Part shown: one piece after another, positions 37,310 through 46,753 of the stretch | Position numbering within the stretch: the stretch's first letter is position 1 | Layout of the letters: the number at the start of each line of letters is the position of its first letter | Assembly: GCF_004299785.2 (NCBI RefSeq) | Contig: NZ_CP036246.2 | Span: 1 to 64,000, forward strand | Length of the DNA stretch: 64,000 nucleotides | From: Arcobacter porcinus | GTDB lineage: Bacteria > Campylobacterota > Campylobacteria > Campylobacterales > Arcobacteraceae | Reading direction: 5' to 3' | Program-made: the position numbers and the translations under genes | Notes under the pieces: model-generated | Told to the model about the DNA's origin: nothing | Databases searched by the model: none | Seen by the model: the letters and a program-made list of their open reading frames with translations, nothing else

Positions 37310-38265
37310 TTAATTCCTGCTTCGATCAAATCATGAATATGTAATAAACCTTTTAACTTCTTATCTTTATCAGTAATAATCAATAATTGAATCTTATGAT
37401 TTTCAATTATTTGTAAAGCATCACTTGCTAAAAGATTTTCATCATTAAATGTTTTAGGATTCATATTTGCAATATCTTCTACTTTACAATCTATGGAGAA
37501 ATCATTAACCATAAGAGATCTTCTTAAATCTCCATCGCTAAGAACTCCTAAAACTTTGTTATTATCGCAAATTATAACTGTACCTACTCTTCCAGCACTC
37601 ATAGTTATAATTGCATCTTTTAGTTTTGTTTCACGTGAAACAACAGGAAGATTTTCTACTCTTAAAAGATCAGAAACCTTTACAAAAAGTTTTTTACCTA
37701 AACTCCCACCTGGATGAAAAGATGCAAAATCTTCTTTTTTGAAATCTCTTTTCTTCATTAAACAAACAGCAAGAGCATCACCCATTGCCATTGTTAATGT
37801 TGTAGAAGAAGTTGGAGCAGTATCTAATGGACAAGCCTCTTTTGATACTGCAATATTTAGAAAATAATCTGCATATTTTGCTAAAGTTGAGTCAGGGTTT
37901 TTTGCCATTGCTATCATTGGGATATTAAATCTTTTTATATGTGGAAGAATTTGAACTAACTCATCACTCTCTCCACTATATGAAATAGCAAGAACAACAT
38001 CATCTTTGCCAATCATTCCTAAATCACCATGCATAGCTTCTGTCGGATGTAAGAAAAAAGAGCTTGTACCTGTACTTGCAAGAGTAGCAGCAATTTTTGC
38101 ACCTACAAGTCCAGATTTCCCAACACCTGTAACAATTAATTTACCTTTTGAATTAACAATTAAATCAACAACTTTTTCAATATCAAAATTAAAACTATCA
38201 GCACATTTTAGTAGCTCATCAGCCTCAATTTTTAAAACATCTTTAACTATATTTTTATAGTTCAT
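37306..38265 (-). CDS. kdsD: Arabinose-5-phosphate isomerase (KdsD/KpsF family)
   Basis: KdsD interconverts ribulose-5-phosphate and arabinose-5-phosphate, the precursor of Kdo in lipopolysaccharide. The 319-residue protein has an N-terminal SIS domain (about 30-165) with VTGVGKSGLVGAKIAATLASTGTSSFFLHPTEAMHGDLGM and SYSGES. A CBS pair (about 205-319) follows. Its coding sequence contains a perfect parS-like 16-mer at 37627-37642. It lies 8 bp after rnj; ksgA-rnj-kpsF order is also found in Helicobacter. Confidence 0.95.
   Translation of the reverse strand: MNYKNIVKDVLKIEADELLKCADSFNFDIEKVVDLIVNSKGKLIVTGVGKSGLVGAKIAATLASTGTSSFFLHPTEAMHGDLGMIGKDDVVLAISYSGESDELVQILPHIKRFNIPMIAMAKNPDSTLAKYADYFLNIAVSKEACPLDTAPTSSTTLTMAMGDALAVCLMKKRDFKKEDFASFHPGGSLGKKLFVKVSDLLRVENLPVVSRETKLKDAIITMSAGRVGTVIICDNNKVLGVLSDGDLRRSLMVNDFSIDCKVEDIANMNPKTFNDENLLASDALQIIENHKIQLLIITDKDKKLKGLLHIHDLIEAGIK
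37627..37642. promoter_or_regulatory. parS site (exact consensus) inside kdsD
   Basis: TGTTTCACGTGAAACA is a perfect 16-bp palindrome identical to the conserved bacterial parS consensus bound by ParB/Spo0J. It encodes part of the KdsD linker between the SIS and CBS domains. Its position, 37.6 kb from dnaA and 4.85 kb from a second parS-like site, fits the origin-proximal clustering of parS. ParA/ParB genes are outside the window. Confidence 0.85.
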
Positions 38266-38273
38266 AATTAACC

Positions 38274-40274
38274 TTATTGTACAAATATTGTAGGAACAAT
38301 CATTGGATATTTTTTATATTTTCTTATACAATGTTTTCTTACTACTTTTCTTAATTCATCTTCTAAAACTCTACTATTTTTAAATACACCTGGTTTAACA
38401 TTTTCAACAAATAGAGCCAAAATATCTTCAATCTCTTTAACAAAGAATTTATCTTGTTTATCAGAAATAAGACCAAAGCTAGCAACTTTTGGTTTAGCAG
38501 CAAGAGTTTTATCATTTTCATTGATTTGAGCAACAATCATTACAATTCCCTCTTTTGCCATGTTTTGTCTATCAATAACAACATCATCAGAGATTTTATG
38601 ATTTAAAGTATTATCAATATATACTTTACCACTTTTTACAGATCTTACTTTTTTAAGATATTTTGGAGTAACTTCAACTTGCTCTCCATCAGCCATTATA
38701 TAAACATTTCTTTCTAAAACACCACAATCAATACCAGTTTGAGAGTGTTTTAAAGCATGATTATACTCACCATGAACAGGTAAGAAGAATTTAGGTTTAA
38801 CTAGTCTTAACATTAATTTTTGTTCTTCTTGAGCAGCATGACCAGAAACGTGAATATCACTATAATCTTGATAAGCAACATTTGCACCAGCTTTTAAAAG
38901 GTGATTAATGATTTCAGATACACTTCCTTCATTTCCTGGAATTGCTTTTGAAGATAAAATTATTTGATCTTCAGGTTTTATTTTTATATGTCTATGCTCA
39001 TGAATTGCCATTCTATATAAAGCACTCATAGATTCACCTTGACTTCCTGTTGTTACAATCATAATCTCATTGTCATTGTATTTTCCAACTTCATGAGCTT
39101 CAATAAATTGATCTTTTGGAAATTTTATATAACCTAAAGTCATTGCAATATCTAAGTTTTTCTCCATAGATCTACCAATAACACAGATTTTTCTACCATA
39201 TTTTAGTGCTTTTTCAATAGCTTGAGCAACTCTATGAATATTTGAAGAGAATGTACTCATAATAACTCTACCTTTTGTTGTAGAGAAAATTCTTTCAAAT
39301 GTTGGAGCAACAGCTTTTTCAGTTTTTGTAAAACCTGGTGTATGAGAGTTTGTTGAATCAGAAGTTAAAACTAAAACACCCTCTTCTCCATAATGTGCAA
39401 GTCTATGAATATCAGTTGGGAATCCATCATAAGGAGTGTGATCTATTTTAAAATCTCCTGTATGAATCATTGTTCCAGCAGCTGTTTTAATTGCAATTGC
39501 AGATGAATCAATAATTGAGTGAGTAATATGCATCCATTCAATCACAAAATCATTTCCTATTTTTATAGGAACTCTTTTATTTATAGCTCTAAAAAGTGCT
39601 CTATGTTCTCTCATCTTATGTTCATCAAATTTTGAACCAATCATCTCTAAAGGAAGAGGAGAACCATAAATAGGAAACTGCATCTCTTTATATAAATATG
39701 GCATTGCTCCAATATGATCTTCGTGTCCATGAGTAATAATAACTGCAACAATTTTGTCTTTAATTTCTCTTAAGTATGTGAAATCAGGAATTAAAATATC
39801 AACTCCATGCATATCAGCATCTGGGAAACTCATTCCCACATCTACAACGATTGCTTCATTTTCAGTTTCAACAACCATCATATTTCCACCAATCTCATTT
39901 AACCCACCAAGTGGAGTAATTCTAAGCTTAGCACTTGTATTTAGATTTAATTTATAGTGAGGATTTAATCTATCTTTATGAATTTTCTCATTTATCATAT
40001 ATGATTTTTTTAAATCATTAGTCCAACCATCTCCTGAAATAGGAAGGTTTTTATTATTAAAAACTCTTGGTTTTGTTGGTCTTCTTTTTTTGAATTCTGG
40101 TTTTTTATTTGATGAATCATCATTCGCTTCATCATTAGAAACAGAGCTATTATCTTTTGACTCTTTATTTATTCTAGGAGCTCTAGGTGCTCTTGGTTTA
40201 TAGTTTTGCTTTACTTGATTTGTACTTTCACTTGTTGTTTCTGTAGAAATCTCTTCTTTATTTATATTTTCCAT
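38274..40274 (-). CDS. rnj: Ribonuclease J
   Basis: RNase J is a metallo-beta-lactamase fold 5'-exo and endoribonuclease central to RNA decay in this phylum. The 666-residue protein has a Lys/Arg/Pro-rich extension (about 1-105), as in Helicobacter RNase J. The metal site is HGHEDHIG (near 180-187), with VHGEYNHALKH and SGHAAQEEQKLM as further beta-CASP motifs. The C-terminal domain ends VPTIFVQ. The gene overlaps ksgA by 17 bp on the same strand. In Helicobacter RNase J forms a complex with the RhpA DEAD-box helicase; the helicase at 27 kb is a possible counterpart, which is inferred. Confidence 0.96.
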   Translation of the reverse strand: MENINKEEISTETTSESTNQVKQNYKPRAPRAPRINKESKDNSSVSNDEANDDSSNKKPEFKKRRPTKPRVFNNKNLPISGDGWTNDLKKSYMINEKIHKDRLNPHYKLNLNTSAKLRITPLGGLNEIGGNMMVVETENEAIVVDVGMSFPDADMHGVDILIPDFTYLREIKDKIVAVIITHGHEDHIGAMPYLYKEMQFPIYGSPLPLEMIGSKFDEHKMREHRALFRAINKRVPIKIGNDFVIEWMHITHSIIDSSAIAIKTAAGTMIHTGDFKIDHTPYDGFPTDIHRLAHYGEEGVLVLTSDSTNSHTPGFTKTEKAVAPTFERIFSTTKGRVIMSTFSSNIHRVAQAIEKALKYGRKICVIGRSMEKNLDIAMTLGYIKFPKDQFIEAHEVGKYNDNEIMIVTTGSQGESMSALYRMAIHEHRHIKIKPEDQIILSSKAIPGNEGSVSEIINHLLKAGANVAYQDYSDIHVSGHAAQEEQKLMLRLVKPKFFLPVHGEYNHALKHSQTGIDCGVLERNVYIMADGEQVEVTPKYLKKVRSVKSGKVYIDNTLNHKISDDVVIDRQNMAKEGIVMIVAQINENDKTLAAKPKVASFGLISDKQDKFFVKEIEDILALFVENVKPGVFKNSRVLEDELRKVVRKHCIRKYKKYPMIVPTIFVQ

Positions 40275-41055
40275 TTTTTACCTTTGTATACATTTGGCTA
40301 TACAAAGATGCATCAAGTTCATGAGGTCTTATATTTTCATTTATATTTAGATCTTTAAAAATTTCTAAAATCAAATCACTATTAAAAATAGAACTAATAT
40401 TTTTAGATAGTTTTTTTCTTGGTTGCGTGAAACAAGTTTTTAAAAATTTATTAAAGTCATTATCAATTTTACTTGATAAATCTTTTTTTATATAAAGGAT
40501 TGAAGAGGTAACCTTTGGCATTGGGTCAAATGCTTCAGGTGGAACATCAAAAAGAATTCTTGAATCTTTAGAAATATTTTGTGTAATTATTGCTAAAGAT
40601 GAATAATCTTTATTGTTTACCTTAGCAGTAAATTTCTCTGCTACTTCTTTTTGAACCATAACCAATATGTGTTCGCAAAGTTCATCTTCAAATGCTCTTA
40701 ATATAATATTTGTTGCAATATAGTAAGGTAAGTTTGCTATTAAGTCATATTTACTACTATGTAGAGATTTTAGCTCATCCCAAGCCATTAATACATCAAT
40801 ATGTTTTAAATCAAATTGATTGTTTTGAATCTCTGTTGCAAATTTTTCTCTCAAAATACCGATTAAATCAGTATCAACCTCATAAGCTGTCACACCTTTG
40901 TATTTGACTAAGTTCTTAGTCAAATCACCTAATCCAGGCCCAATTTCTACAATATGATTATTGTTATGGGGCATCGATTCGATGATTTTATCTAGGACTG
41001 AACTATCTTTTAGAAAATTTTGTCCGAACTCTTTTTTTGCTTTTACTTTTTTCAT
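40258..41055 (-). CDS. ksgA: 16S rRNA (adenine1518/1519-N6)-dimethyltransferase
   Basis: KsgA (RsmA) dimethylates two adenines in helix 45 of 16S rRNA. The 265-residue protein starts KAKKEFGQNFLKD, followed by the SAM motif IVEIGPGLGDLTKNL (about 36-50), the catalytic NLPYYIAT (near 109-116) and the C-terminal FTQPRKKLSKN. A minus-strand TATAAT (near 41060-41075) gives a very short leader. It is first in the operon ksgA-rnj-kdsD. Confidence 0.96.
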   Translation of the reverse strand: MKKVKAKKEFGQNFLKDSSVLDKIIESMPHNNNHIVEIGPGLGDLTKNLVKYKGVTAYEVDTDLIGILREKFATEIQNNQFDLKHIDVLMAWDELKSLHSSKYDLIANLPYYIATNIILRAFEDELCEHILVMVQKEVAEKFTAKVNNKDYSSLAIITQNISKDSRILFDVPPEAFDPMPKVTSSILYIKKDLSSKIDNDFNKFLKTCFTQPRKKLSKNISSIFNSDLILEIFKDLNINENIRPHELDASLYSQMYTKVKNGKYK

Positions 41056-41125
41056 AATTGATGATTATATCTTTTTTTAACTTACAATTAGGTAATATTT
41101 TTAACTAATTTTTAAGGAATTTTAT

Positions 41126-41887
41126 TTGAATAATCTAACAAAAAGAATAATCCCATGCCTTGATGTAAACAATGGAAGAGTTGTAAAAGGTGTGAATTTT
41201 ATAGGTTTAAAAGATGCTGGAGATCCAGTAGAAATAGCAAAAAGATACAATGATGAAGGTGCAGATGAATTAACATTTTTAGATATTAGTGCAAGTGTAG
41301 AAAATAGAGGAACTATTGTAGATTTTGTTAAGAATGTAGCAAAAGAGGTTTTTATTCCATTAACAGTTGGTGGAGGAATTAGAACTTTGGAAGATATTTA
41401 TGCACTATTAAATGTAGGATGTGACAAAATATCTATAAACTCAAGTGCAGTTAAAACACCAAACTTAATAGATGATGGAGCAAAAAGATTTGGAAGTCAA
41501 TGCATTGTTGTAGCAATTGATGTTAAAAAAGTTGCAGATGGTTCATATCATGTTTTTGTAAAAGGTGGTAGAGAAGATACAGGACTTGATGCAATTTCTT
41601 GGGCAAAAGAGGTTCAAGAAAGAGGAGCTGGAGAAATTTTACTTACTTCAATGGATAATGATGGAGTAAAACAAGGATTTGATTTAGATATAACAAAACA
41701 GATCTCTCAAACTCTAAATATTCCAGTTATTGCAAGTGGTGGAGCTGGAAATATGCAACATTTTAAAGATGCTTTTGAAGCTGGAGCTGATGCTGCTTTA
41801 GCTGCATCAATTTTTCACTTTAAAGAGGTTGATATTATGGAATTAAAAAAATATCTAAAAGAGAATAATGTAAATGTTAGGTTATAG
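41126..41887 (+). CDS. hisF: Imidazole glycerol phosphate synthase cyclase subunit
   Basis: HisF forms imidazole glycerol phosphate and AICAR from PRFAR, using ammonia from HisH. The 253-residue TIM barrel has the catalytic aspartates in [15 protein letters not shown] (Asp near 11) and [14 protein letters not shown] (Asp near 130), plus the phosphate-binding TVGGGIR and ASGGAG loops. The start is TTG, with AAGGAAT upstream. It leads the operon continuing into the SIMPL protein, whose ATG directly follows its TAG. Confidence 0.97.
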   Translation: MNNLTKRIIPCLDVNNGRVVKGVNFIGLKDAGDPVEIAKRYNDEGADELTFLDISASVENRGTIVDFVKNVAKEVFIPLTVGGGIRTLEDIYALLNVGCDKISINSSAVKTPNLIDDGAKRFGSQCIVVAIDVKKVADGSYHVFVKGGREDTGLDAISWAKEVQERGAGEILLTSMDNDGVKQGFDLDITKQISQTLNIPVIASGGAGNMQHFKDAFEAGADAALAASIFHFKEVDIMELKKYLKENNVNVRL

Positions 41888-42568
41888 ATGAAAAGAGTAT
41901 CGAAGCTTCTACTTATTTTGCCTATTTTTGCTCTCTCTTATGAATTAAACTTTAATAATAGTTTTTCAAAGAGTTTAAATCCTGATATATTATCATCAAC
42001 AGTAAATATAAGTGTTACAAGAGAAAATGAAAAAAATGCAAATATAGAGATAGAGAAATTTAATGATTTTTTAAAGAATATAAAAAATATTACATTAAAA
42101 AATACAAACTATAATTTGACACCAAAATATGAATACATAGAGAATAAGCCACATTTTAAAGGTTTTGTTGCAAGTATAAATTTTGTAGTAGAATCAAAAG
42201 ATTCATCTATGATAAATAGTTTTTTATCCGATTTATTGGCATTTAAAGATAATCAAAAAAAGAGTGATATTAAAATAAACATATCTAACTTATCTTGGAA
42301 TGTTAGTGAAAAATTACAAAATAAAATTATTGATAACTTAAGATTAGAATCTATACTTTGGATTGAAGATTATGCAAAAGAGATATCTAAAAAGAGTTCA
42401 AAAAAATGTGAAATAAAAAGTGTAATAATTAATGAAGATGGTAATTATAATTTTTCTAGAGTAAAAGCTGTATCATTTTCAACAAATAGTGAAAATATGG
42501 ATATCTCACCAATAAGAAGTGAACAAAATATTAAAATTAATACAAATTATATTTTGGATTGTAAATGA
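41888..42568 (+). CDS. Secreted SIMPL (DUF541) domain protein
   Basis: A 226-residue protein with a signal peptide (about 1-17, LLLILPIFALSYE). The mature part resembles SIMPL/DUF541 proteins, periplasmic beta-alpha repeats with two copies of the STVNISVTRENEKN-type strand and helix at about 36-110 and 118-200. The function of this family is unclear; some members affect membrane stress and signalling. Its ATG abuts the hisF stop, and its stop overlaps the next gene by 4 bp (ATGA). Confidence 0.75.
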   Translation: MKRVSKLLLILPIFALSYELNFNNSFSKSLNPDILSSTVNISVTRENEKNANIEIEKFNDFLKNIKNITLKNTNYNLTPKYEYIENKPHFKGFVASINFVVESKDSSMINSFLSDLLAFKDNQKKSDIKINISNLSWNVSEKLQNKIIDNLRLESILWIEDYAKEISKKSSKKCEIKSVIINEDGNYNFSRVKAVSFSTNSENMDISPIRSEQNIKINTNYILDCK

Positions 42569-43116
42569 TAGTTAGTGCAGGAAAACAAGAGAGCTTTCCT
42601 TTTGCAAAAGCAATTGGAGTTGGTTTGGTTGAAAGCGCAATGAATTTAACAAAAATTTGTCTTTTTAATAGACCAGAGTTTATTTTATTTATTGGAAGTG
42701 CTGGAAGTTATGGAAAACATAATATTTTTGATATTGTTGAATCAAAAAGTGCAAGTAATGTTGAGCTAAGCTATGTTCAAAATTTATCATATACACCACT
42801 TGATAATATAATTGAAATTGGTACAAATTTTACAAAAAGTGAAGTTATTGTAAATAGTTCAAACTATATTAGTACAAATAAAGAGCTTTCAAAAGAGTTT
42901 ATGGATTATAACTTAGAGTTAGAGAATATGGAGTTTTTTTCAGTTTTAAGTGTTGCAAAAGAGTTTGAGATACCAGCATTTGGTATTTTTGTAGTTACAA
43001 ATTATACAGATGAAAATGCTCATGAAGATTTTGTAAAGAATCATAATTTAGCTATGCAAAAATTGATTACTTATTTAGAAGAGAAAAATATTATAAAAGC
43101 AAAAGAGGCAAAATAG
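42565..43116 (+). CDS. Purine/uridine phosphorylase superfamily nucleosidase-like protein
   Basis: A 183-residue member of the PNP/MTA phosphorylase fold. [12 protein letters not shown] (about 41-52) is the phosphate/ribose glycine-rich motif, [11 protein letters not shown] (near 115-125) carries the ExME ribose-binding motif, and [13 protein letters not shown] (near 145-157) supplies the substrate aspartate in D-E-N-A. It is shorter than MTA/SAH nucleosidase (about 230). The substrate is uncertain: purine nucleoside or futalosine-type. It overlaps the next gene, rlmN, by one base. Confidence 0.8.
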   Translation: MIVSAGKQESFPFAKAIGVGLVESAMNLTKICLFNRPEFILFIGSAGSYGKHNIFDIVESKSASNVELSYVQNLSYTPLDNIIEIGTNFTKSEVIVNSSNYISTNKELSKEFMDYNLELENMEFFSVLSVAKEFEIPAFGIFVVTNYTDENAHEDFVKNHNLAMQKLITYLEEKNIIKAKEAK

Positions 43117-44210
43117 TGGCAAAATTTGATGAAATATCAATTTATGATTACACATTAGATGAGTTAAAAAAGAAATTAAAGCCATCATTTCGTGCAAAGC
43201 AAGTATATAATTGGTTATATAAAAAATATGCAGAAACTTATGATGATATGAAAAATCTTCCAAAAGATTTGATTGAAGATTTAAAAACAAACTATCCAAT
43301 AGATGTAATGCAAATAGTAAAAAAAGAGCAAAGTAGTGATGGAAGTATAAAATATCTTTTTAAATTAAGAGATAATCTTACGGTTGAAGCTGTTTTACTT
43401 TTGATGAAAGATAAAAAAATAGATGAAGATGGACAGATTGTAAGAAGTGAAAAATATACAGTTTGTATCTCTAGTCAAGTTGGTTGTAAAGTTGGTTGTA
43501 GTTTCTGTTTAACAGCAAAAGGTGGATTTGTAAGAAACTTAACAGTTGGAGAGTATATTGCACAAATCGTTCTGATAAAAAGAGATAATAATATAGCTGA
43601 AAATAAAGCTTTAAATATTGTTTACATGGGAATGGGCGAACCACTTGATAATTTTGATAATTTTGTAAAAGCTGTTGAGATTTTTTCAGAGCTTGATGGA
43701 TTAGCAATAAGTAGAAGAAGACAAACAGTTTCAACATCTGGAATTGCAAGTAAGATTAAAAAGCTAGGTGAAAAAGATTTACAGATTCAGCTTGCAATTT
43801 CGCTTCATGCTGTTGATGATGAATTAAGAAGTGAATTAATTCCTATGAATAAAGCATATAATATTGCTTCTATTATTGAAGCAGTAAAAGAGTTTCCAGT
43901 AGATACAAGAAAAAAAGTTATGTTTGAATATTTAGTGATAAAAGATAAAAATGATAGTCTTGAAGCTGCTAAAAAACTTGTAAAACTTCTTGATGGTATT
44001 CAAGCAAAAGTGAATTTAATATATTTTAATCCATATCCAGGAACAACTTATCAAAGACCACTTGAACAAGATATGTTAAAATTCAAAGATTTTTTAAATA
44101 GCAAAAGTGTAATTTGTACAATAAGAGAGTCAAAAGGTTTGGATATTAGTGCTGCATGTGGGCAACTAAGAGAAAAAGATATAAAAAAGGATGAAAATGG
44201 CAATACTTGA
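43116..44210 (+). CDS. rlmN: Dual-specificity 23S rRNA/tRNA adenine C2-methyltransferase
   Basis: RlmN is a radical-SAM enzyme that methylates A2503 of 23S rRNA and A37 of some tRNAs. The 364-residue protein has the cluster motif CKVGCSFC (about 125-132), [16 protein letters not shown] and the C-terminal catalytic cysteine in [10 protein letters not shown]. The start is GTG and shares its G with the previous TAG stop. A tiny membrane-protein reading frame begins inside its 3' end at 44197. Confidence 0.96.
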   Translation: MAKFDEISIYDYTLDELKKKLKPSFRAKQVYNWLYKKYAETYDDMKNLPKDLIEDLKTNYPIDVMQIVKKEQSSDGSIKYLFKLRDNLTVEAVLLLMKDKKIDEDGQIVRSEKYTVCISSQVGCKVGCSFCLTAKGGFVRNLTVGEYIAQIVLIKRDNNIAENKALNIVYMGMGEPLDNFDNFVKAVEIFSELDGLAISRRRQTVSTSGIASKIKKLGEKDLQIQLAISLHAVDDELRSELIPMNKAYNIASIIEAVKEFPVDTRKKVMFEYLVIKDKNDSLEAAKKLVKLLDGIQAKVNLIYFNPYPGTTYQRPLEQDMLKFKDFLNSKSVICTIRESKGLDISAACGQLREKDIKKDENGNT

Positions 44211-44304
44211 AGTAGGACTTTTAATTTTTTTAATAATAGTTGTAATTGGTAGTGTGGTTGGATTTTATATGCATAATAAAGAAGAAAATAAAGATAATGA
44301 ATAA
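44197..44304 (+). CDS. Small single-span membrane protein (35 aa)
   Basis: ATG 44197 follows AAAAAGGATGAAA with ideal spacing and encodes [18 protein letters not shown] followed by [17 protein letters not shown], a single transmembrane helix with a short charged tail. It overlaps the last 14 bp of rlmN and ends 10 bp before the gltX ATG. Good ribosome site, helix composition and tight packing support translation. No family is recognised. Confidence 0.6.
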   Translation: MAILEVGLLIFLIIVVIGSVVGFYMHNKEENKDNE

Positions 44305-44314
44305 GGAAAATAAT

Positions 44315-45724
44315 ATGGTAGTAACAAGATTTGCTCCAAGCCCAACAGGATATTTACATATTGGAGGATTAAGAACAGCTCTTTATAGTTATTTATGGGC
44401 TAGAAGAAATGGTGGAGTTTTTAGACTTAGAATTGAAGATACAGATTTAGCTAGAAATAGTCAAGAAGCATTAAATGCAATTATTGAAGCATTTGAATGG
44501 GTTGGATTATCTTATGATGATGAGGTTGAATATCAATCACAAAGAACAGAAATATATAAAGAGTATATAAATAAACTTTTAGAGAGTGGAAATGCTTATA
44601 AGTGTTATATGAGCAAAGAAGAATTAGATGAATTAAGAGCTAAACAAGAAGTAGCTAAACAAACACCAAGATATGATGGTACTTGGAGACCAGAAGATGG
44701 GAAAACATTAGCAGAAATACCAGCTGGAATAGAACCAGTTATTAGAATAAAAGCACCAACAACAGGAACAATAGAGTTTGTTGATGGAGTAAAAGGTGAT
44801 ATGAAATTTGATGCTTCATTTGTAGATGATTTTGTAATTGCAAGAAGCAATGGAATGCCAACATATAATTTTGTTGTAACTATTGATGATATGTTAATGA
44901 ATATGACAGATGTAATAAGAGGAGATGATCATCTTTCTAATACTCCAAAACAAATAGTAATTTATAATGCACTAGGAGTAAAACATCCAAATTTTTATCA
45001 TGTTCCTATGATAAACAATCCAGAAGGTAAAAAACTATCAAAAAGAGATGGTGCTATGGATGTAATGGATTATAAAAGAGAAGGATATCTTCCTGAAGCT
45101 CTTTTAAACTTTTTAGTAAGACTTGGTTGGTCAAATAAAGATCAAGAGATTTTTTCTATGGAAGATATGTTAAAGCTTTTTGATCCAAAAAATATAAATA
45201 AATCAGCATCAGCTTATAATGCAGAGAAACTTCTTTGGTTAAATGGTGAATATATTAAAAACTCATCAAATAATAGACTTATAGAAGAGTTAAAGTTTTT
45301 TGACTTAGATTTAAGTGATTATTCTAAAAAAGAAGAAGTATTAAATCTTTCAAAACAAAGAGCAAATACAGTTGTAGAATTAAAGAAATCAATAGAAGAT
45401 ATAATAAACGCACCAGAGTCTTATGATGAAAGTGGAGTAAATAAATTTATAAAAGAAGATAGTGCAGATATTTTAAAAGAATATCTTGAACTTTTAAGAA
45501 ATAATCAAGATAAATTCTCAAATATTGAAGATTTAGAGAATATTACAAAACCTTTTATTAGTGAAAAAGGTTTAAAATTCCCACAAATTTTTCAACCAAT
45601 AAGAATTTCATTGACTGGTGGAACACAGGCACCATCGGTATATGACATACTTTTTATACTAGGATTTGATGAAGTTGAGAGAAGAATATTTATAGCATTG
45701 GAAAAAAATTTCAAAAACTCTTGA
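44315..45724 (+). CDS. gltX: Glutamyl-tRNA synthetase
   Basis: GltX charges tRNA(Glu). The start chosen is ATG 44315, preceded by AAGGAAAATAAT, giving MVVTRFAPSPTGYLHIGGLRT; in-frame codons further upstream lack a ribosome site. The 469-residue protein has the HIGH-type motif YLHIG (about 14-18), the KMSKS-type motif KKLSKRDG (near 243-250), and an anticodon-binding C-terminal domain. Campylobacterota usually have two GltX paralogues, one charging tRNA(Gln) for GatCAB to amidate. Which one this is cannot be told by eye. Confidence 0.95.
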   Translation: MVVTRFAPSPTGYLHIGGLRTALYSYLWARRNGGVFRLRIEDTDLARNSQEALNAIIEAFEWVGLSYDDEVEYQSQRTEIYKEYINKLLESGNAYKCYMSKEELDELRAKQEVAKQTPRYDGTWRPEDGKTLAEIPAGIEPVIRIKAPTTGTIEFVDGVKGDMKFDASFVDDFVIARSNGMPTYNFVVTIDDMLMNMTDVIRGDDHLSNTPKQIVIYNALGVKHPNFYHVPMINNPEGKKLSKRDGAMDVMDYKREGYLPEALLNFLVRLGWSNKDQEIFSMEDMLKLFDPKNINKSASAYNAEKLLWLNGEYIKNSSNNRLIEELKFFDLDLSDYSKKEEVLNLSKQRANTVVELKKSIEDIINAPESYDESGVNKFIKEDSADILKEYLELLRNNQDKFSNIEDLENITKPFISEKGLKFPQIFQPIRISLTGGTQAPSVYDILFILGFDEVERRIFIALEKNFKNS

Positions 45725-45776
45725 TTTAGATTTTTTTTTAAGGCATAATATCTAACTTTTTCAAAGGATAAAAAAT

Positions 45777-46058
45777 ATGAACATTTACGTAGGTAATTTA
45801 TCGTATAAAATGAGCGATAAAGATTTAGAAGCAGTATTTGCTAAGTTTGGTGCAGTTAAAAGTGCAAAAATAATCATGGATAGAGAAACTGGAAGATCAA
45901 AAGGTTTTGCATTTGTTGAAATGGAAGAAGCTAGTGCTGGAAATGCTGCGATCGAAGCTCTAAATGGTAAAGAGACTGATGGTAGAACTTTAAGAGTAAA
46001 TGAAGCTAAGCCAAAAGAAGATAGACCAAGAGATAGTAGACCAAGAAGAGAATTCTAG
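45777..46058 (+). CDS. RNA-binding protein with one RRM domain
   Basis: A 93-residue protein that is essentially one RNA recognition motif. RNP2 is IYVGNLSY (residues 2-9) and RNP1 is KGFAFVEM (near 42-49), with the usual beta-alpha-beta spacing. A short Arg/Pro/Asp-rich tail (DRPRDSRPRREF) follows. Such small RRM proteins resemble cyanobacterial Rbp and are widespread in Campylobacterota. AAAGGAT precedes the ATG. A GNRA-capped hairpin lies just downstream. Confidence 0.9.
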   Translation: MNIYVGNLSYKMSDKDLEAVFAKFGAVKSAKIIMDRETGRSKGFAFVEMEEASAGNAAIEALNGKETDGRTLRVNEAKPKEDRPRDSRPRREF

Positions 46059-46068
46059 TCTAAATTGT

Positions 46069-46084
46069 TGGGGTGAAAACCCCA
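46069..46084 (+). terminator. Hairpin after the RRM gene
   Basis: TGGGGT (46069-46074), loop GAAA, ACCCCA (46079-46084) form a GC-rich 6-bp stem, unusual in this AT-rich DNA. It lies 10 bp after the RRM stop and 9 bp before the response regulator ATG. It is probably a terminator or attenuator; the following T-run is short. Confidence 0.55.
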
Positions 46085-46093
46085 CTTTAAAAA

Positions 46094-46753
46094 ATGAAAA
46101 TCTTACTTCTCGAAGATGATTTAATCTTAAATGAAATCTTAGAAGAACACTTAAAAAAACAGAATTACGAAGTTACAACTACCTTTTTTGCGAATGAAGC
46201 CATAGAATATCTATATTCTGAAAGTTTTGATTTGTTAATTTTAGACGTAAATGTTCCAGATCAAAATGGCTTTGACTTACTAAAAGAGTTAAGAGATAAA
46301 AATATTTCAACTCCAGCTATATTTATAACATCATTAAATATGATTGAAGATATGCAAAAAGGTTTTGATAGTGGTTGTGATGATTATATAAAAAAACCTT
46401 TTGAGTTAAAAGAGCTTGATTTAAGAATAAATAATATAAAAAGATTATTCAATATAGGAATAAAAAAAGAGATTAAATTAAAAAATAATTTAATCTTAGA
46501 TATTGATAACTCAAGTATAAGAAAAAATGGGATTAATTTTAATATAACAAAGAAAGAGTTTGATGTATTGATTTATCTTTATACTAACCAGCAAAAAGTG
46601 GTTAGTATAGATGAACTTATAAATAATATATGGTCATATGAAGATAGTATAGAAGCTAGTACTATTCGTACTTATATAAAGAATCTAAGAAAGATTTTAG
46701 GTGACCATCTGATATTGAATATTAGAGGAGTTGGGTATAAAATTAACATCTAA
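46094..46753 (+). CDS. OmpR/PhoB family response regulator
   Basis: A 219-residue two-domain regulator. The receiver domain (about 1-115) has the acidic pair EDD near 7-9, the phosphorylation site in LLILDVNVPD (Asp near 52), the conserved Thr/Ser in FITSLN and Lys in YIKKPF. The winged helix-turn-helix effector (about 125-219) has ITKKEFDVLIYL and RTYIKNLRKILGDHLILNIRGVGYKI, typical of OmpR/PhoB. The partner kinase overlaps by 23 bp. The signal is unknown. Confidence 0.94.
   Translation: MKILLLEDDLILNEILEEHLKKQNYEVTTTFFANEAIEYLYSESFDLLILDVNVPDQNGFDLLKELRDKNISTPAIFITSLNMIEDMQKGFDSGCDDYIKKPFELKELDLRINNIKRLFNIGIKKEIKLKNNLILDIDNSSIRKNGINFNITKKEFDVLIYLYTNQQKVVSIDELINNIWSYEDSIEASTIRTYIKNLRKILGDHLILNIRGVGYKINI

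Noticed and set aside
40419-40434. A parS-like half match in ksgA (CGTGAAACA preceded by TTGGTTG).
   Set aside because: Only the right half fits the consensus; the left half mismatches at about five positions, so it is not supported as a ParB site.
43471-43749. Open minus-strand frame of 92 codons inside rlmN.
   Set aside because: It lies wholly within a confident conserved gene, is Leu/Gln/Tyr-rich as expected for an antisense reading of AT-rich coding DNA, and has no ribosome site.
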